DNA from: Valencia hispanica
Taxonomy: Eukaryota > Chordata > Actinopteri > Cyprinodontiformes > Valenciidae
Direction of reading: 5' to 3'
NCBI GenBank assembly: GCA_963556495.2
Contig: OY747702.1
Coordinates: 13,204,193 to 13,268,192 of the forward strand
DNA: 64,000 nucleotides
Every line of letters begins with the position of its first letter. Position 1 is the stretch's first letter. The notes under the pieces are model-generated. The model saw nothing but the letters and a program-made list of their open reading frames with translations. It did not search any database and had not been told where the DNA came from. Positions 19,780 through 32,199 of the stretch are shown here, in pieces. A program made the translations under genes and the position numbers.

Positions 19780-22700
19780 ATACATGAGGATTCAAAATAA
19801 TCAAGTCCAAGTCTCCGTTGAAGACTTCTAGGGAAACCACCTTTGTTGGGTAATTCTCCATTTCCTGATTACGCAATACTTCCTGTTTACTCTGCTAGTC
19901 ACTCATCAACCTATTTGCTTCAGAGAGTGTGACCAGAAAGCAATTCCTAAGACACAGGTGATGTCCAGCCTGCACATTCATATATCTGTCAGTAAAATTT
20001 CTGTAACCGCTCCTTGGTTGTGCTTGTCATTCTGGGTCCAAAACTTTCTGTATTTATTATAAGCTTACTATGTTACTCAGCTACTTTAGACATGAATAAA
20101 AGGCAGACCCAGTAGTTCTTCCTGCCTGATATATCCCACGCCCCAACAGGTGTCATGATGGTGAGATGATCACCTGTCAGTGGTCCTAATTCTATTCCTG
20201 ATCAGGAAAAAAGCAATGATGGTTAATACACTGATAATGAAATGATATTAAAAGCATTTATTTCAAAAGGTTACTAGATTAGTTAGTGAGAGGCTAAGAA
20301 TACTTTAAAACTCAGTTAAGAAAAGCATGGTAAATCCATATAATAACTGAGCAGGCTGATCGCATTCACCTATTTCTTTGTGCAGTCACATTATGTTGCC
20401 TCATAACTCATCCTTACTTAACAGAAGAAACCATTGAGTATGATGAATAAGTGCAGATTTCTCTACCCTAGCATAGCCTTTCGACTTAAATGAGTTGCAT
20501 TTAAGTATCACATTTACTACTCTATAATCCCTCCTCTCCATTTACTAGGACCGTTGAGGCATATGTATAATAATTCCACAAATCACAAAGGAGATGCTGC
20601 TGTAGACATTAGCCACAGCTACCTCTGATTTAAAGCTTGAAGTTGCGACAGTGGAAGAAATAGACCAAAAGAGAAAGGCTAGACTGCTTTGAGAACCAAA
20701 TCAATGGAAAATTAATCTGTGAGAAAAGCTTTGAACCATGGTTTACCCTCTTTTAATCTGTTGCCTGTAAAGTATTTGCAGTGTTTATTAGTCAGAAAAT
20801 AATAATTTACTTTAGCCGCAGTTTCCTTTATTAGACTTTGGCCTAATAAAGGAAGCACATTTTGCTCTGTAGGGGACGCATTGATCAAAATGAAATTTTT
20901 GGTGCACACTTGCAATCTTTCTTCACCCATATAATTACTTTGTGTGCTTCTTTCTTCGACTCTGCTCTCTCACTCTCTCCCTCTCACATACCCTAGTGTC
21001 AGTCTTGGAGCAGGAATGATTCTGTTTTTGCTTGGCATTTAATCACTGATTTTCATTCTCTGCCATATTGATGAATTACCATCCTTGCTTATGTTGCTTC
21101 TTTTTTTCCCAAATGAAAAGTGTACACTTCATATGAGACTAAACATATTACTCCTTTAATCCCTACCCTTCCCCTGCATCAAGGTCGACGTAATCCACTC
21201 TTTAGTTGTATGCTGCATTTCATACTTTTGACGCCTCAAACTCAACAAGACATCTGAGCCCAGCCTAGAGAATTTGGGAAAGTTGTCTATAAATCATAAC
21301 CAACTCTAATAGCAATGCCTGAACAGCACCAATTTCACATTTGAAACTCATACTGGGGTGCCCATGATGAGCAGCCATATAGAAGGCCAGCAAATTAGGT
21401 GATTGTCTTAAAGACCTCAACTAAACTACTTTGAAGATATTTTAAATCAAGATTTAGTGTAGGTAGTGTTTGAAAAAAAAGTAATCTGTGCCTATAGGGG
21501 TTCAATATCAAAAAAGCTGCAATACCATTTCCACACCAGTAGGTGGTAATGATGTGAACCGTAACTGCTTTAGCATGGCCAAAGCAATGCTAGGCTTATC
21601 ATCCAAAACAGTTGTATCGTATTTATCTTTAACACTACATATGAAGTGTTCATTTTCTCACTTTTGTCATGGCTGCACTAAACAAAATTTTTTATTTGTG
21701 GTTTATTAAGCTGTTTTCACACTATTTCCTATATTGTAATGTACACGGGCATTTTGAAAAAAAATTTCTTGGGTCTAATCATGAGGAAACAAATGGAATG
21801 CTTAGGAAAATCAAGTTTTTCTCTAATCTTTGTAGCATGTGTGCCCCTTTTGGTGCAGTACAGGTTTGAGTAGTGAATTTATACTGGAATTAAATATGTG
21901 CCCTTCAATTTTCTCTTTAATGCCCCCCTCACCAGAGAGAAACTTTTATACAAGATAGCATGAAGTGGGTAATTGTAGGCTATTTTTTTCTTATGGTATC
22001 ATCGTACATCATTGAAAAGAAAGGCAGTTATCTGTTATGAGGTGCCGTATAGGACATAATGTATATTTGCCTCTCACTTACACCAGTAAAAGACTGCATA
22101 CACCACTAACAGCATTCTCTCACATACTCAAAATGAGAACACTGGGAACACTGAAACATACTCACCACAAGATCCGCTCTCGGCGACCTCCTGCCTGTCC
22201 ACCCTGTAACGCCACAACACCCCCCGTAAGGAGACACCAGATTCTGTCATCAAGTCAGCCACCTATCCCCAGCTGGTCTCAGCCACTGTTTCCTACCTAC
22301 CTCCGCCAAGCAACTCGACATCCAGTTTCACAGTAAGGCATTCCTCCCTGCATATCAGGTAGTGCTTGGGTGGAGGTGGGGGTCTCAGCCTTCCCTCCGC
22401 TGGGCGCCCTGGGCCGGTGCCTTGGCTGCTGCTGTCGATGTGATATGAAATATAAAATATTGGTTTTGGTTCTGGTATAAAAAATCTGTAATACTATTCT
22501 TTTTTATCGTTGTCCTTTTGTGATTCCCAGCAATAATCCAAGACCTGGGCTGTCTCTAATATGTGCTGTGGCACTTTTTTTTTTTTTTTCTTACAGCACA
22601 ATCAGACTCCAGTTCCCTGGAACAGAATCCCTTCCACAGATTTGTGTACATGATTCTTCTCAAGCCAAAAAGAGCAAAGAAAACAATTATCTTTCTTTTT

Positions 22701-24129
22701 GCTGAACAAATCGAAAGCATTTTCTCTTTCTCTGCAGGTGGCTGCCGCTGAATAAACAGGAGTCACTGCCAGCTCAGATTTCCCTGAAGTGGATATTCTG
22801 CAGGTGGGCAGATAAATCCGTTCACAGCTATGATTTTGATGAAATTATGATATAGTACAGAACAAATCATGTTTTGATTAAGTATCAAAAAAGATATTTA
22901 TTACTTGATTTTGCATGCCGACACCGTTGGCAGGCTTGGGATGAATTCCATTTTTGAAGTGTTTCAGCAGCAGACACCTAACAGCCCTACATTTGTTGCA
23001 TGTCAGCCATTTAGCTGTCACTCTGAGTCAGACCCAGTTAGAGAGTGTGTAAGGAATGAAAATGATCAGTTACATTAGAAACATGGCTGACAACCTCTCT
23101 GTCTGCATAATGGATGTTACCCGCGACATGTCCTCGGTCTCATTACATGTGATGAAAAAGAAGTAAACAGAACAAAGCAAATAAATGGACGAGGTAACAC
23201 TTTGAAAGACCAGTCATAGCAAGAACTTCTATCACTGGCGATCTAATACAACATAATTGATGGAAGTAATGGAGCTCCTCTATTGTAGTAACAGTGTAAT
23301 GCAACCACCTAGTCGTCCATAAGGAACTTTGAGTGGGTCGACAGGACAGGAGCCTAATAGCAGGCCCGGTGCCAATGGGGCTGGTTGGCAGGTTACAACG
23401 CTAGTGTAAGTTGCAACCATGCAATGTATTGACCCTAGACAACCAGCAGAGAGTGTTGTAGGCTAATAACTTTTGGAGGCAGTAAAGAAGATACTTTGAC
23501 ACAGTTGTATGCCAAAATGAACATTAGAGCTTGGCTTAATAAAAACAAGAGCCAAGCTAGCACAAGCAGGGATGACGCTAATACATCATCAGTCTATAAG
23601 AGGCGAGTGCAACAAGCGTTTCTCTTCCTCCTCTCTTCTTGAATAAACCACAGTTGCCCTTGGTGTCAGACACTCCACCACTGGATGGCAACAGCAGCAT
23701 GGATTCCGCATATTCAGAGGACCTCGGAGTGGATACGCCTAAACAAGTGTGCCTTGAAAATGATCACGGAGATGTAAATAGACCCTTTTTGTTCGAGATG
23801 GCTCTGTTCTGTAGTTATGTTCTGATATAAGGCTTCAAAGGGAGAGCGGCTCATTATTTTCCTTTGAGTGGATTGACAAAAGCATTTACTGTGTCTACAG
23901 TTATGATTTTATCCTTGATTGGAATACATCATTGGAATCTCAACTTTCCAATAATAACATATTATGTGTATATAGAAAGGGTGTCGCAAAAAAAGGCAGT
24001 TTTGATTGTATGCAATGCACTGCAAATGGGACATAAAAACGTTAAAGGGTTAAATAAAAACTGTTTACTGGGGCTCCCTAAAAGAAGCAGTAGCCATTTC
24101 TGCTAAATTTCTCTGGCATTGGGTCTGCC
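19780..24129. other. Unassigned spacer
   Basis: 4.3 kb of AT-rich DNA without a recognisable gene or complete element. A more GC-rich patch at 22180-22440 (CCACCCTGTAACGCC; TGGGCGCCCTGGGCCGG) may be a fragment of a GC-rich repeat, but I cannot define its ends. ORFs are 60-99 codons and show no motifs. 23580-23830 has a 63-codon ORF preceded by a CT-rich tract; I would not call it an exon. Confidence 0.4.
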
Positions 24130-24132
24130 TAA

Positions 24133-24885
24133 CCCCTGCTTTCCACTGGAAACGTAAGCGGTGCATAATGTAAAAGATGCTTTTTACTCGCAAATTCAGC
24201 AGCGCATCCCTTCCCACCGGGTAAATCTTAGAAGCGTATCACTCAAGAAAGCGTTCCTCCCAGCTGGTCCCAGAAGATCACGAAATCACAGGAGAATTGC
24301 AAATGCATAACTTAAAGGGTAGTATGCTGGGGAAAAAATGTAATTCCATGTTAACAAGTAGCATAAACTCACCATCCACTCCCAGAACAGCATATATTTC
24401 TGTCCATGCCTTCTCCTTTTTCATGTTGTCCTTGTAAAAATGATCGCTGGCATCATATAAACTGGGTAATTCTTCACTTCAAGGATTAACCTTCGTCCTC
24501 CATGATAAAAACCAACAAGTTAGTCCCACAGACTGATTTCAACACTGGTGTCACAGGTAGTGCAGTTTTGTTTGTTCATAGTTAAGCAATTGGAAATCTG
24601 CACATCTTTGATTTTGAAATGTCCCACATGCTTTACACTGCCTCCGTGCCTGATTTCCGTTCTGGTCCGAGCTAAACTGCTGAGATTGACTCGTTTTAGA
24701 AGCGTAGAGCGTAAAAAATAGACCTGCTGTGGAAATATAGGAGACGGCTGCAACACAACGCTTCTGAGACGCTTCTGCTTCCCGCCTGGTGGAAATGGTC
24801 CCATTGACTATAATGGCGGCTATCAGCTGCGTATTAGGCTTCGCAGACGTTACGCGACGCTTACGCATCCAGTGGAAAGCAGGGG
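24133..24885. mobile_element. PIF/Harbinger-like MITE with TAA target duplication
   Basis: The terminal inverted repeats are CCCCTGCTTTCCACTGGAAA at the left and CGTAAGCG further in; the right end read in reverse is CCCCTGCTTTCCACTGGATG, then CGTAAGCG: 26 of 28 positions match. The TAA trinucleotides at 24130-24132 and 24886-24888 are identical, and a 3-bp TWA duplication is the hallmark of PIF/Harbinger elements. The 753-bp interior has no transposase frame, though ORFs up to 140 codons occur on the minus strand (24551-24973 runs past the element and is not credible). The right half is CpG-rich (GCGACGC), unlike its surroundings. Confidence 0.8.
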
Positions 24886-24888
24886 TAA

Positions 24889-27264
24889 TAGTGCAAAGTT
24901 CTACCTGAAGAAAATTGGGAACATGTGAAACGGATGTAACAATGACGTGACACACCTGAATGTTTTGCCACATTTTGCTGTCTATTGTTTTCTAATGTTG
25001 GCTGGTTAACACCATTTGTGTAGAAAACAGACTGAATAATTTAGATTTTTCAGAGATAAAGGAAGTAGTTTAACACCAATTACAGCCACTGGGGGGCATC
25101 GCGCCTGTGCCTTCAGGTGTGGTCAGGTGCGATATTTATAACGTCTGTGTAATCTGAAAGTGCCTACCGATCTGGCGTTTGTTTGTAAAAACTCTTCAGG
25201 AATTTATTAACATTGAATGTATCACGCTCACAATGCTACTGTTTTGGCTGTGTATGCTAGCGTAGCTAACCACATAAAATAAATGATCAAAATTGGTATT
25301 CCTTCTTTGTAGCATTTTTTTCCTATTTTGAAAAACTTTATCACAGGCCATCAAAACAGACAAGAAATTATCCAAATTAAAGGAGCAAACCAAGAGAGAA
25401 AATATAAGTAATTAAAAACTTATTAGATGCTGACATGCTCCGACAAACACAAGTTATAAAGTCATCATTGTTCATCAGTGTTCGGTCTGAACATGATTTA
25501 TTAAATTTATCAGAACTGAATGCTTGTGTACCATAGTGTGGCACTTTCATTGTTTTCACCACAGGGAAAACTGCGTTCACTTTTATATGTGCTGTATCTA
25601 TATATCGCTCATGCAGGGATGGAACACAAAAACTGCACAGTCAAATGTAAATTTCAATCTGCTGCAGGAGTTTGATGACCCAACTGTAGGCAAGAGGCAG
25701 GGCTGCAGGTTGGCTTGTAAAATGAAACTTTAATAAGATAGAAAGGTTCCAATTCCCAAGAAAATTCTAATATGTGGCTTGCATCGAGCAGAAGGGCCTG
25801 AAAACCGACAGAAGACGGACGGAGGCAGAAACCCGGCCCCAACCAACTGATATTGGCAGAGGGATCTGAAAAACCAGAAACCTAAATACTAGGAAGAGTG
25901 ATTCCTGCTTTGTTTCCTGGTGATATGACTAATAAGAACCAGCAGTCAGAGAAGTGGGAAACTAAGGCACTGATCAGAACTAACTGAAAGAAATGGCCTA
26001 ACAAAGTAAGATGGAAAGCATGAAAAATTTAACGATACTTCAAACATTCTAAAATACAAAACCCAACATAAAAAACAACTTACGAAAAAGTAATTCAAAG
26101 TGAGTCAACATAAGCAAAAATGTAGCTCTCACCACATGTTATGAAACAACTGGCAGCGAGTGAACATTCCTCCGAGATTCTTAAAACTAGTTGCCTGATG
26201 AGCAACAGGTGTAGGAGCAGATCCCAGGAGAGGCCACGCCTATGCAGCCAAGTAAACACCACAGAGCTAAAGATAAAGAAGAAGAAAAAGACAAGCACCC
26301 TGACACCCCAGAACCATGACAGCATAAGTGAAGTTCCGGTGAGTTAAATCAAGTGGCCAACACTCTCTCACTGATTTGCTTCTTTTTTCAGAGGAGTAGC
26401 CGTCAATGTGTAATACAGTTGTAACATTATTAAGTCAACAATTAATTTGTGTTGGGGAACAAATTAGGTGGGTGGCCACTGCTTCGCTCTTCTGTGATAA
26501 TGCAAAGAAATGAACAACGGAAGAGATTATTTACAAATCACTTTAGCATCGTCTGATAAAGATTTAGTATAATGACATTTTCTTTCAGAGGCTCTGGGCT
26601 CAATTAGATTGAACACAAAGATTATAAACCAAAGATTGGCCATACAAGGCAGTAAAAAACTACTGGTTTTTATTTACATTCTTGCCACCTAGAACTTCTA
26701 TTATGCTTACCTGAAATCCCCTCTAACTCCTTCAGGGTTACTAGACTACCTGCCTGCACCTTGTTGCACAACTCCCTCAATAAAAGCATCTACTCCACAG
26801 CCAGGTGTAATACTCACCTCGATCACCTTCCCACAACTATTCACTTCTCTTCTCCTTACTGAAGAGCAACTCATTCCCTGTCTACCCTCTATTACCAGGT
26901 ACGCCAACATCACAGGACTATCATGAAGGAGCCACATACACAGCGGATTGGCTCCATACTGACAAATCGGGTGGTCAGCAGCCTAACCCTTGTTGTCCTC
27001 TTACATAAGACATTTGCTATCAAAACTTCTGCTGATGTTTTGAGAAACATGTTTTATGTGGGTCTAAATATGGGGAAATGAAGGTGATTCTTTAAAACAA
27101 TAAGTATGTTTTTTGTCTTTAAAGTATGTGGGTCATAATTGATGTTCTTCCCATTGTAAAAACTGAGATCAGTGCAGCAGATTTCATGGCTTGTTAGCCC
27201 GAAATATTCAGACAGTGAAAGATGGCCAAAATTTCCTTTTAAATGGCAACCATTCTACGCTGCC
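24889..27264. other. Unassigned spacer; possible antisense retroelement end at 25690-26330
   Basis: At 25690-26330 the sequence has the look of an antisense retroelement end (TTTAATAAG near the left, purine-rich interior, GACACCCCAGAACCATGACA at the right), similar in style to 39305-39620, but I cannot prove boundaries. The rest, including the ORF at 26746-26937, is unassigned. Confidence 0.35.
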
Positions 27265-27535
27265 AGGAAAGTGGTCTTTTATCGTGGCCAGTCAAAGGCA
27301 CACCCGTGCAATATTCATACTGTCTAATCAGCACCTTTATATGCCACACCCGTAAGGTGTGATGGATTATCTCGGCAAGGAAGAAGTGCTCGCTAACACA
27401 GATTTAGACAGATTTGTGAACAATATTTGAGAGTAGTGGGTTTTTTGTGTATACAGAAAATGTTTCAGATCTTTGAGTTCAGCTCATGAAAAATGGGAGC
27501 AAAAACAAGTGTTGCGTTTATAATTTTGTTTAGTG
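27265..27535 (-). mobile_element. Tc1-like transposon terminus (solo end)
   Basis: Read on the minus strand, this begins after TA with CACTAAACAAAATTATAAAC and GCAACACTTG, a well-known fish/amphibian Tc1 terminus, followed by the subterminal region (TGCTCCCATTTTTCATGAGC and AGATAATCCATC). It stops near 27265, before any transposase sequence. The other end is absent, so this is a solo end or an internally deleted remnant. Confidence 0.8.
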
Positions 27536-27544
27536 TAGATAAAT

Positions 27545-27642
27545 CAGCTTTTTGCATGTTCTCATGGGATTAAAAAATTGAAATATAACTTTTTCTTAAA
27601 ATCTAAATATGGCAGGGGTGTGAATTATTCTGGGGTTGACTG
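27545..27642. mobile_element. Second Tc1-like terminus fragment
   Basis: The sequence ends GGGGTGTGAATTATTCTGGG, GTTGACTG and TA, a typical 3' ITR of a different Tc1-like family. It directly abuts the preceding terminus, so two element ends lie back to back within 110 bp. Confidence 0.6.
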
Positions 27643-28164
27643 TATTTGTTAACTTGAATTCAATGTACTCATTCCTATCTTAATAATGATATGTGGTGTG
27701 TTATCGCCAAGCAGCTGTTTAAATCAGCTATGAATCAAGATTAATTTTTGTGGAGTTCAGCCGGTGAATCAAAGTATAAAAATAATTTACTTTGTTTTCA
27801 GTCTCAGTCGAATCCCGAGAGAGTTTGACTCTTTAGCAGCTTAAAGCCCCAGTCTGTTCACTATGTTAATTATGTCTGTGAGCTGTTTACTGTGTCTGTG
27901 TGCTGTGTGGTGTTGGAGTGCAGAGTGAATAGAAGCAACTCTCCCGCTGAAAACATCTGGTGCTGTAACTAAAAGCAATGTAACGAGATATGTGAGAGGG
28001 AATAGACTGTAAAGTTCAAGGTGGAAAACAAAGGAAATTAAGCTGAATAAAAAAAACAGACCAGTAATGTTCTCCTGACTGTAGATTAGTCACTACAAAC
28101 AACAGTTGGTACACTGCATTTACATTTTCTCATTTTATACGCTGTAACCACTGTATTGTTAGGT

Positions 28165-28262
28165 GTAAGTGTGTGGATACGACCCGTCCAGGGTGAACTT
28201 CGCTCAGTGATTGCTGGAGATAGCTCCGCCTCTAGACAGTATAGATAATGGATGGATGGAAG
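28165..28262 (+). repeat. LINE 3' end with GATGGATGG tail
   Basis: GACCCGTCCAGGGTGAACTT, then GCTGGAGATAGCTCCGCCTC and ATAATGGATGGATGGA, match the terminal 3' UTR and GATG-repeat tail of a teleost LINE, 5'-truncated. Confidence 0.75.
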
Positions 28263-29549
28263 TGTGTGGACACAAGATTCCTCATCCCTGGGTTTGCCCT
28301 GCTATGGACAGGCCTGTACAGACGAATGATGGATGGACAGCTTTGGAAAAATAACCAGAGAAGATGGACAATATCTGAAAGAAGTATCATTCGAAACATG
28401 ATGAAAGCCCAGCAAAGACCCAAGAGAAGATCTTGTGCTAGTTTATACCATATTTTTGAATCAGATCTTTTAAAAATGTATGTTTTTGATTTGAGATGCT
28501 CTATAAGTCCGCTATAGAAAGGACATATAGTCTTGTTTGTAGCTCGTTACCAAGTGGTCGAATGTCCTGTTTTGAAAAAAGGATCTAGGTTTCATTTCAC
28601 ATTACATCTAGAAACAACACTGGTTCATTCCTTGAGCTGTATTGTAGGTTTAAATATCATTTAAGAAGTAAAAAACGGCATTATCAAAGAAAACTATTTT
28701 GAACACCTCTAAAAAAAACGGAACATTGTTCCACAGAAAGTAAAGGATACAGTTAATTGCATTGCATCAGATATTGTATGCTTTAATGTAATTGTTAGAA
28801 TTAGTATTTTCCAATGAGAATTGTTCCATTTAAAAACTTTTCTGAACAGACATACATCTACAGAATAAGGCAAGGATCATGGAACCAACTGAGCTACTCT
28901 GGATAGGAGCAAATATTCATGGAGAGACTTGATCACTTGCTGAGTCCTTGAAGGTAGCTTGTCTTCTAAAAAACTTTCATGGTTATACAAGAGAAGTCAG
29001 TGCAATGTATGCCAGCTGTGAAGACGGGCAGCCATGGCTGGGCTGGATGAGTGGGAGTGTTGTGAAGCTGGCCGGCTACAGCCAGTAGCGAGTGAGGATG
29101 GTTGGCCAGTTAGTTCTAAATGTTAAAAGTCACATCTGGTGTGTGTAAGAACGTTTGTTTTTTACTGCTCATGTGTTTGATCCAAAATCAAATTCTGGCT
29201 TAGACTATTTAACCTTCTCTTACATATCTTTCATTTACAAATTCAGTCCTGAGCCATCCACTTTCTAAAAGGTTCTGTACATTGTGAAGGGCAGAGTGCA
29301 GTCTCAATCGAATGGAAAGGGACCCTTAGATTACATTGTTTTTGGCTTTAGGTTAGCTTTTTACCTTCTGTTATCGCTCATCTGATCGGGATATCCTGAA
29401 TGACCCCCATTTTGTGCTATTGTGACCATGTTTGTTCTTGTTTGGAGTATGTACTGGTGTATAGATGGGAAAACAGAACAGTTTACGGCTTGTAATGCTT
29501 TGGAACTTTCATTAGGGTTTTTCTTTGCTAGACCAACACAAAGTTGGTC
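28263..29549. other. Unassigned spacer
   Basis: No credible coding, repeat ends or RNA gene. The 89-codon ORF that begins in the GATG tail at 28248 is incidental. Confidence 0.4.
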
Positions 29550-29830
29550 AATTTTCAAGTGTTGCTCAGATTCTCAATTGGATGGACATCTTCACTTTGA
29601 CTGGGCCAACTCCCACACATTAATATAATTTGATGTGAATCATCCCATTGCAACTCAGGCTGTATGGTTATGGTTGCCACCCCACTTTCAAGTCTTTGTG
29701 ACCTGTAAACAGCCTTGTATTTAGCTTCATTCATCTTCCCATCAACACAACGATGCTGCCACCATTATGCTTCACAATGGGTTTGCTATGTTCAATGTGA
29801 TGTGATGGCATTTGAAATCCTAATAAAACA
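29550..29830 (-). pseudogene. Tc1 transposase relic, C-terminal core (antisense)
   Basis: Minus-strand scraps in order: KHNGGSIVV (the glycine-rich core block), MNEAKYKAV, then WPSQSEDVHPIENL, which is the Tc1 W-P-x-Q-S-P-D-L-N-P-I-E-N-L motif with substitutions; the catalytic Glu is still readable. The usual Q-x-D-N-D-P-K-H block with the second Asp is missing, suggesting an internal deletion between the two. Frames shift at least once. No ITRs were found. Confidence 0.75.
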
Positions 29831-31569
29831 CATTGACGTTTGTGGTTGTATTATGAAAAGTCATGAAGAAGTCCTGGTTTCCCTTGGTTGTTGTTGGATC
29901 CACTACATCAGCACATACGTGGATGTAGAGCTGTATTTTGTTGCAGTTTTTTGTTCTGTTTTATTTGTTTTACCTTCTGGAATCATGTTAAACTTGTCTA
30001 TATTTTTTTTATTTTTGAGAAAACATATTTTCCTCTTGCGTGATAGAGCCTGCTAAACACTTTATCTCTGTAATAGGTGAAAGTGTTATGTCTGTTCTTC
30101 TGAAAATATCGAATTCTTTAATCTTCCCTCCTTTGGGAACTGATCTGGAATTCAGGTCGCCGCTGGAAACCTTTCAATGGAATCTTAAGTTTTTCACCTA
30201 CATTATTTATGACGGCGAACAGATTTTGTTATTAGAGAGGTGCCACAAGCAGAGGATTTGGCTGCTTTCCAAAAGGTATCGTTGTTTACTGTTCTCTGAG
30301 TGGCTTTTTAAGGATTCATAGGAGAAAGGGACGATGCTGAGAGGCACTGTTTGCTGTTCGATTTGACCTTCAGATTTTACCGAATCCCATTTGTTATGGG
30401 GCTAAATACTGATAGAGATGTATTTCAGCAAAACTAATACCCCAACAAACACACACACACACACATCAGTCCAATCCACTTAGAGTACACTGCTCTTATG
30501 CATTATCCAACATGCATACATCCTGGCTTGTAATGTCTTCAATCAGACCAACCGGTGGTGGTGTTCTTCTGTGCGAGTTAACAGAAGATTGTGGGTAGCT
30601 GAAAATCTTTTCATGGCGTTCATGAGGGGGAGGATGAAATGATCATAAGAATTCATAATCCAAGTGAAGAGCTGGAACATACAGGCTCAAAAAACAAGGA
30701 AAGCGTATTCCGAACAGTCACTTGCACGTTTTCACATGCGCATGAATAATTTTCGAGCACACGTGAAATGAGAGTTGACATACCCCTGGGGAAAAGGTGA
30801 ACTGAATTATTCAGCTTCTTTTTTCACAAAAAGCTCATTTTATGGTTAGGACTAGCAATTAACTAGTGGATTTTATTTGCAAGATAATTTATACGGGCAC
30901 AAAACGAATTGTCTGTTATATGAAAGACTTGTTAGTGAAAGAAGCTTCAGTACGTAAGGCTGAATTCGGTACTGGATATACTCACTGGCAGAAGAAAATG
31001 ATGCACCCACTCAGCCGAACTGAATGATGTTGATGATGTCTAATTCTATTTGTCGTTTAACTCTGGAAAAGAAAGTGAACAACAACCTTGTTTTACTTAA
31101 GAAACCAAAGCCATCAACATAAAAAAATTGTTTGTACCTGCACAAAAAGTAAGAACACCCCCTAAAAGCTAGCGTTAAAACCCCCATGGAGACGTGACCT
31201 GCAGCCATCTACCAGTCTCTGACACCGCTCTGAGGAAATGTTGCCACTCCTTAATTTTAGCTGTTTAATGTTTGAAGGGGTTCTTGCACGCACAGCCTGT
31301 TTAAACAAGTGATTACATTTTGGGGGTGATCTGGATCACCGTCTGGGAGAGGGATGAGCTGCCTTGTCGGATGTCTGCGCTGTCTTAGTGCTTTTCTACT
31401 TTCCTTTGCAAGGTCTGTTTATCTTTTTATTTCCATTTATACAAAGAACGAAGCAAACTACAGTAAGCGCAGTAGAAACATGTTTCCTCTCTAATCTTAA
31501 TAACCTTCTCCCTGCTTCTGCCATAATCAATACAACAAAATGAGTGGTGGTATAAAAAAAAAAACAAGA
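29831..31569. other. Unassigned spacer with short (CA)n
   Basis: Holds a (CA)10 tract at about 30447-30467 and an ORF of 93 codons (30040-30321) without recognisable domains. Nothing else can be supported. Confidence 0.4.
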
Positions 31570-31790
31570 AACATGGTAAGCAGAGCAGGTTCTGCTCCAG
31601 CTCGCCAAAACATGACACCGCCTCTTCTGTGCTTCTCAGTTGGCATGAGGTTCTTTTCCAAGAATGCTGTTTGGTTGATGCCCAACAAGTCGTTCGTTCT
31701 GGTGTCCAGATTACTCTATTGGACACTGGCCTCTGCAAAGAGCATTATTCCAGTAGTCCTGGTCTTTGTCTATGTAATCTGTAAAAAACC
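31570..31790 (-). pseudogene. Tc1/mariner-like transposase relic (antisense)
   Basis: The minus strand reads KDQDYWNNAL (the tract before the first catalytic Asp), then IE-SGHQNER-like sequence with a stop, then NLMPTEKHRRGGVMFW, corresponding to the conserved P-T-V-K-H-G-G-G-S-I-M-F-W block. The first-Asp motif itself (S-D-E) has been lost to substitution. At least one frameshift is present. It is a fragment of the same domain as at 1.0, 6.4 and 29.7 kb but from a different lineage. Confidence 0.7.
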
Positions 31791-32197
31791 TCAGCCAGGA
31801 GCCTCCTGAAAATATTTAGTGGTAAATTAGGTAGGGCTCACAATCCCATTATAGACTATCTCGTACTATTATTCCTACCTGAGAAGTTCTCATTTTACAA
31901 AGAGTTTCCTTACTAAAACATTGTTGCTGCCTTTTTATTTCAAAACACGGTTAGAGGTAACTGACGGGTACAGTTTAAGGAACTTTACAAAAATATTGAT
32001 TTAATCCCAATATTTTATATATTTCTGTGGAACAAATACAATAAGATACAATGTGTTTACTCTCTGTAAAATAGTGTTTTAACAATGAAAAAGTTGCAAA
32101 AAATTTTAAGATCAGGGTGCCCATTAAAGGCAGATGGAACCATTTTAAACAAGATTGCTGTGTTTTATAACTGTTTGAGTAAGTTTCTTTTATGTTC
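31791..32197. other. Unassigned spacer
   Basis: AT-rich, with no ORF or repeat I can name between a Tc1 relic and the next Tc1 element. Confidence 0.45.
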
Positions 32198-32199
32198 TA

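Noticed and set aside
30040..30321. Possible exon (93 codons)
   Set aside because: No recognisable domain, no matching splice pair that I can defend, and composition like the surrounding AT-rich DNA.
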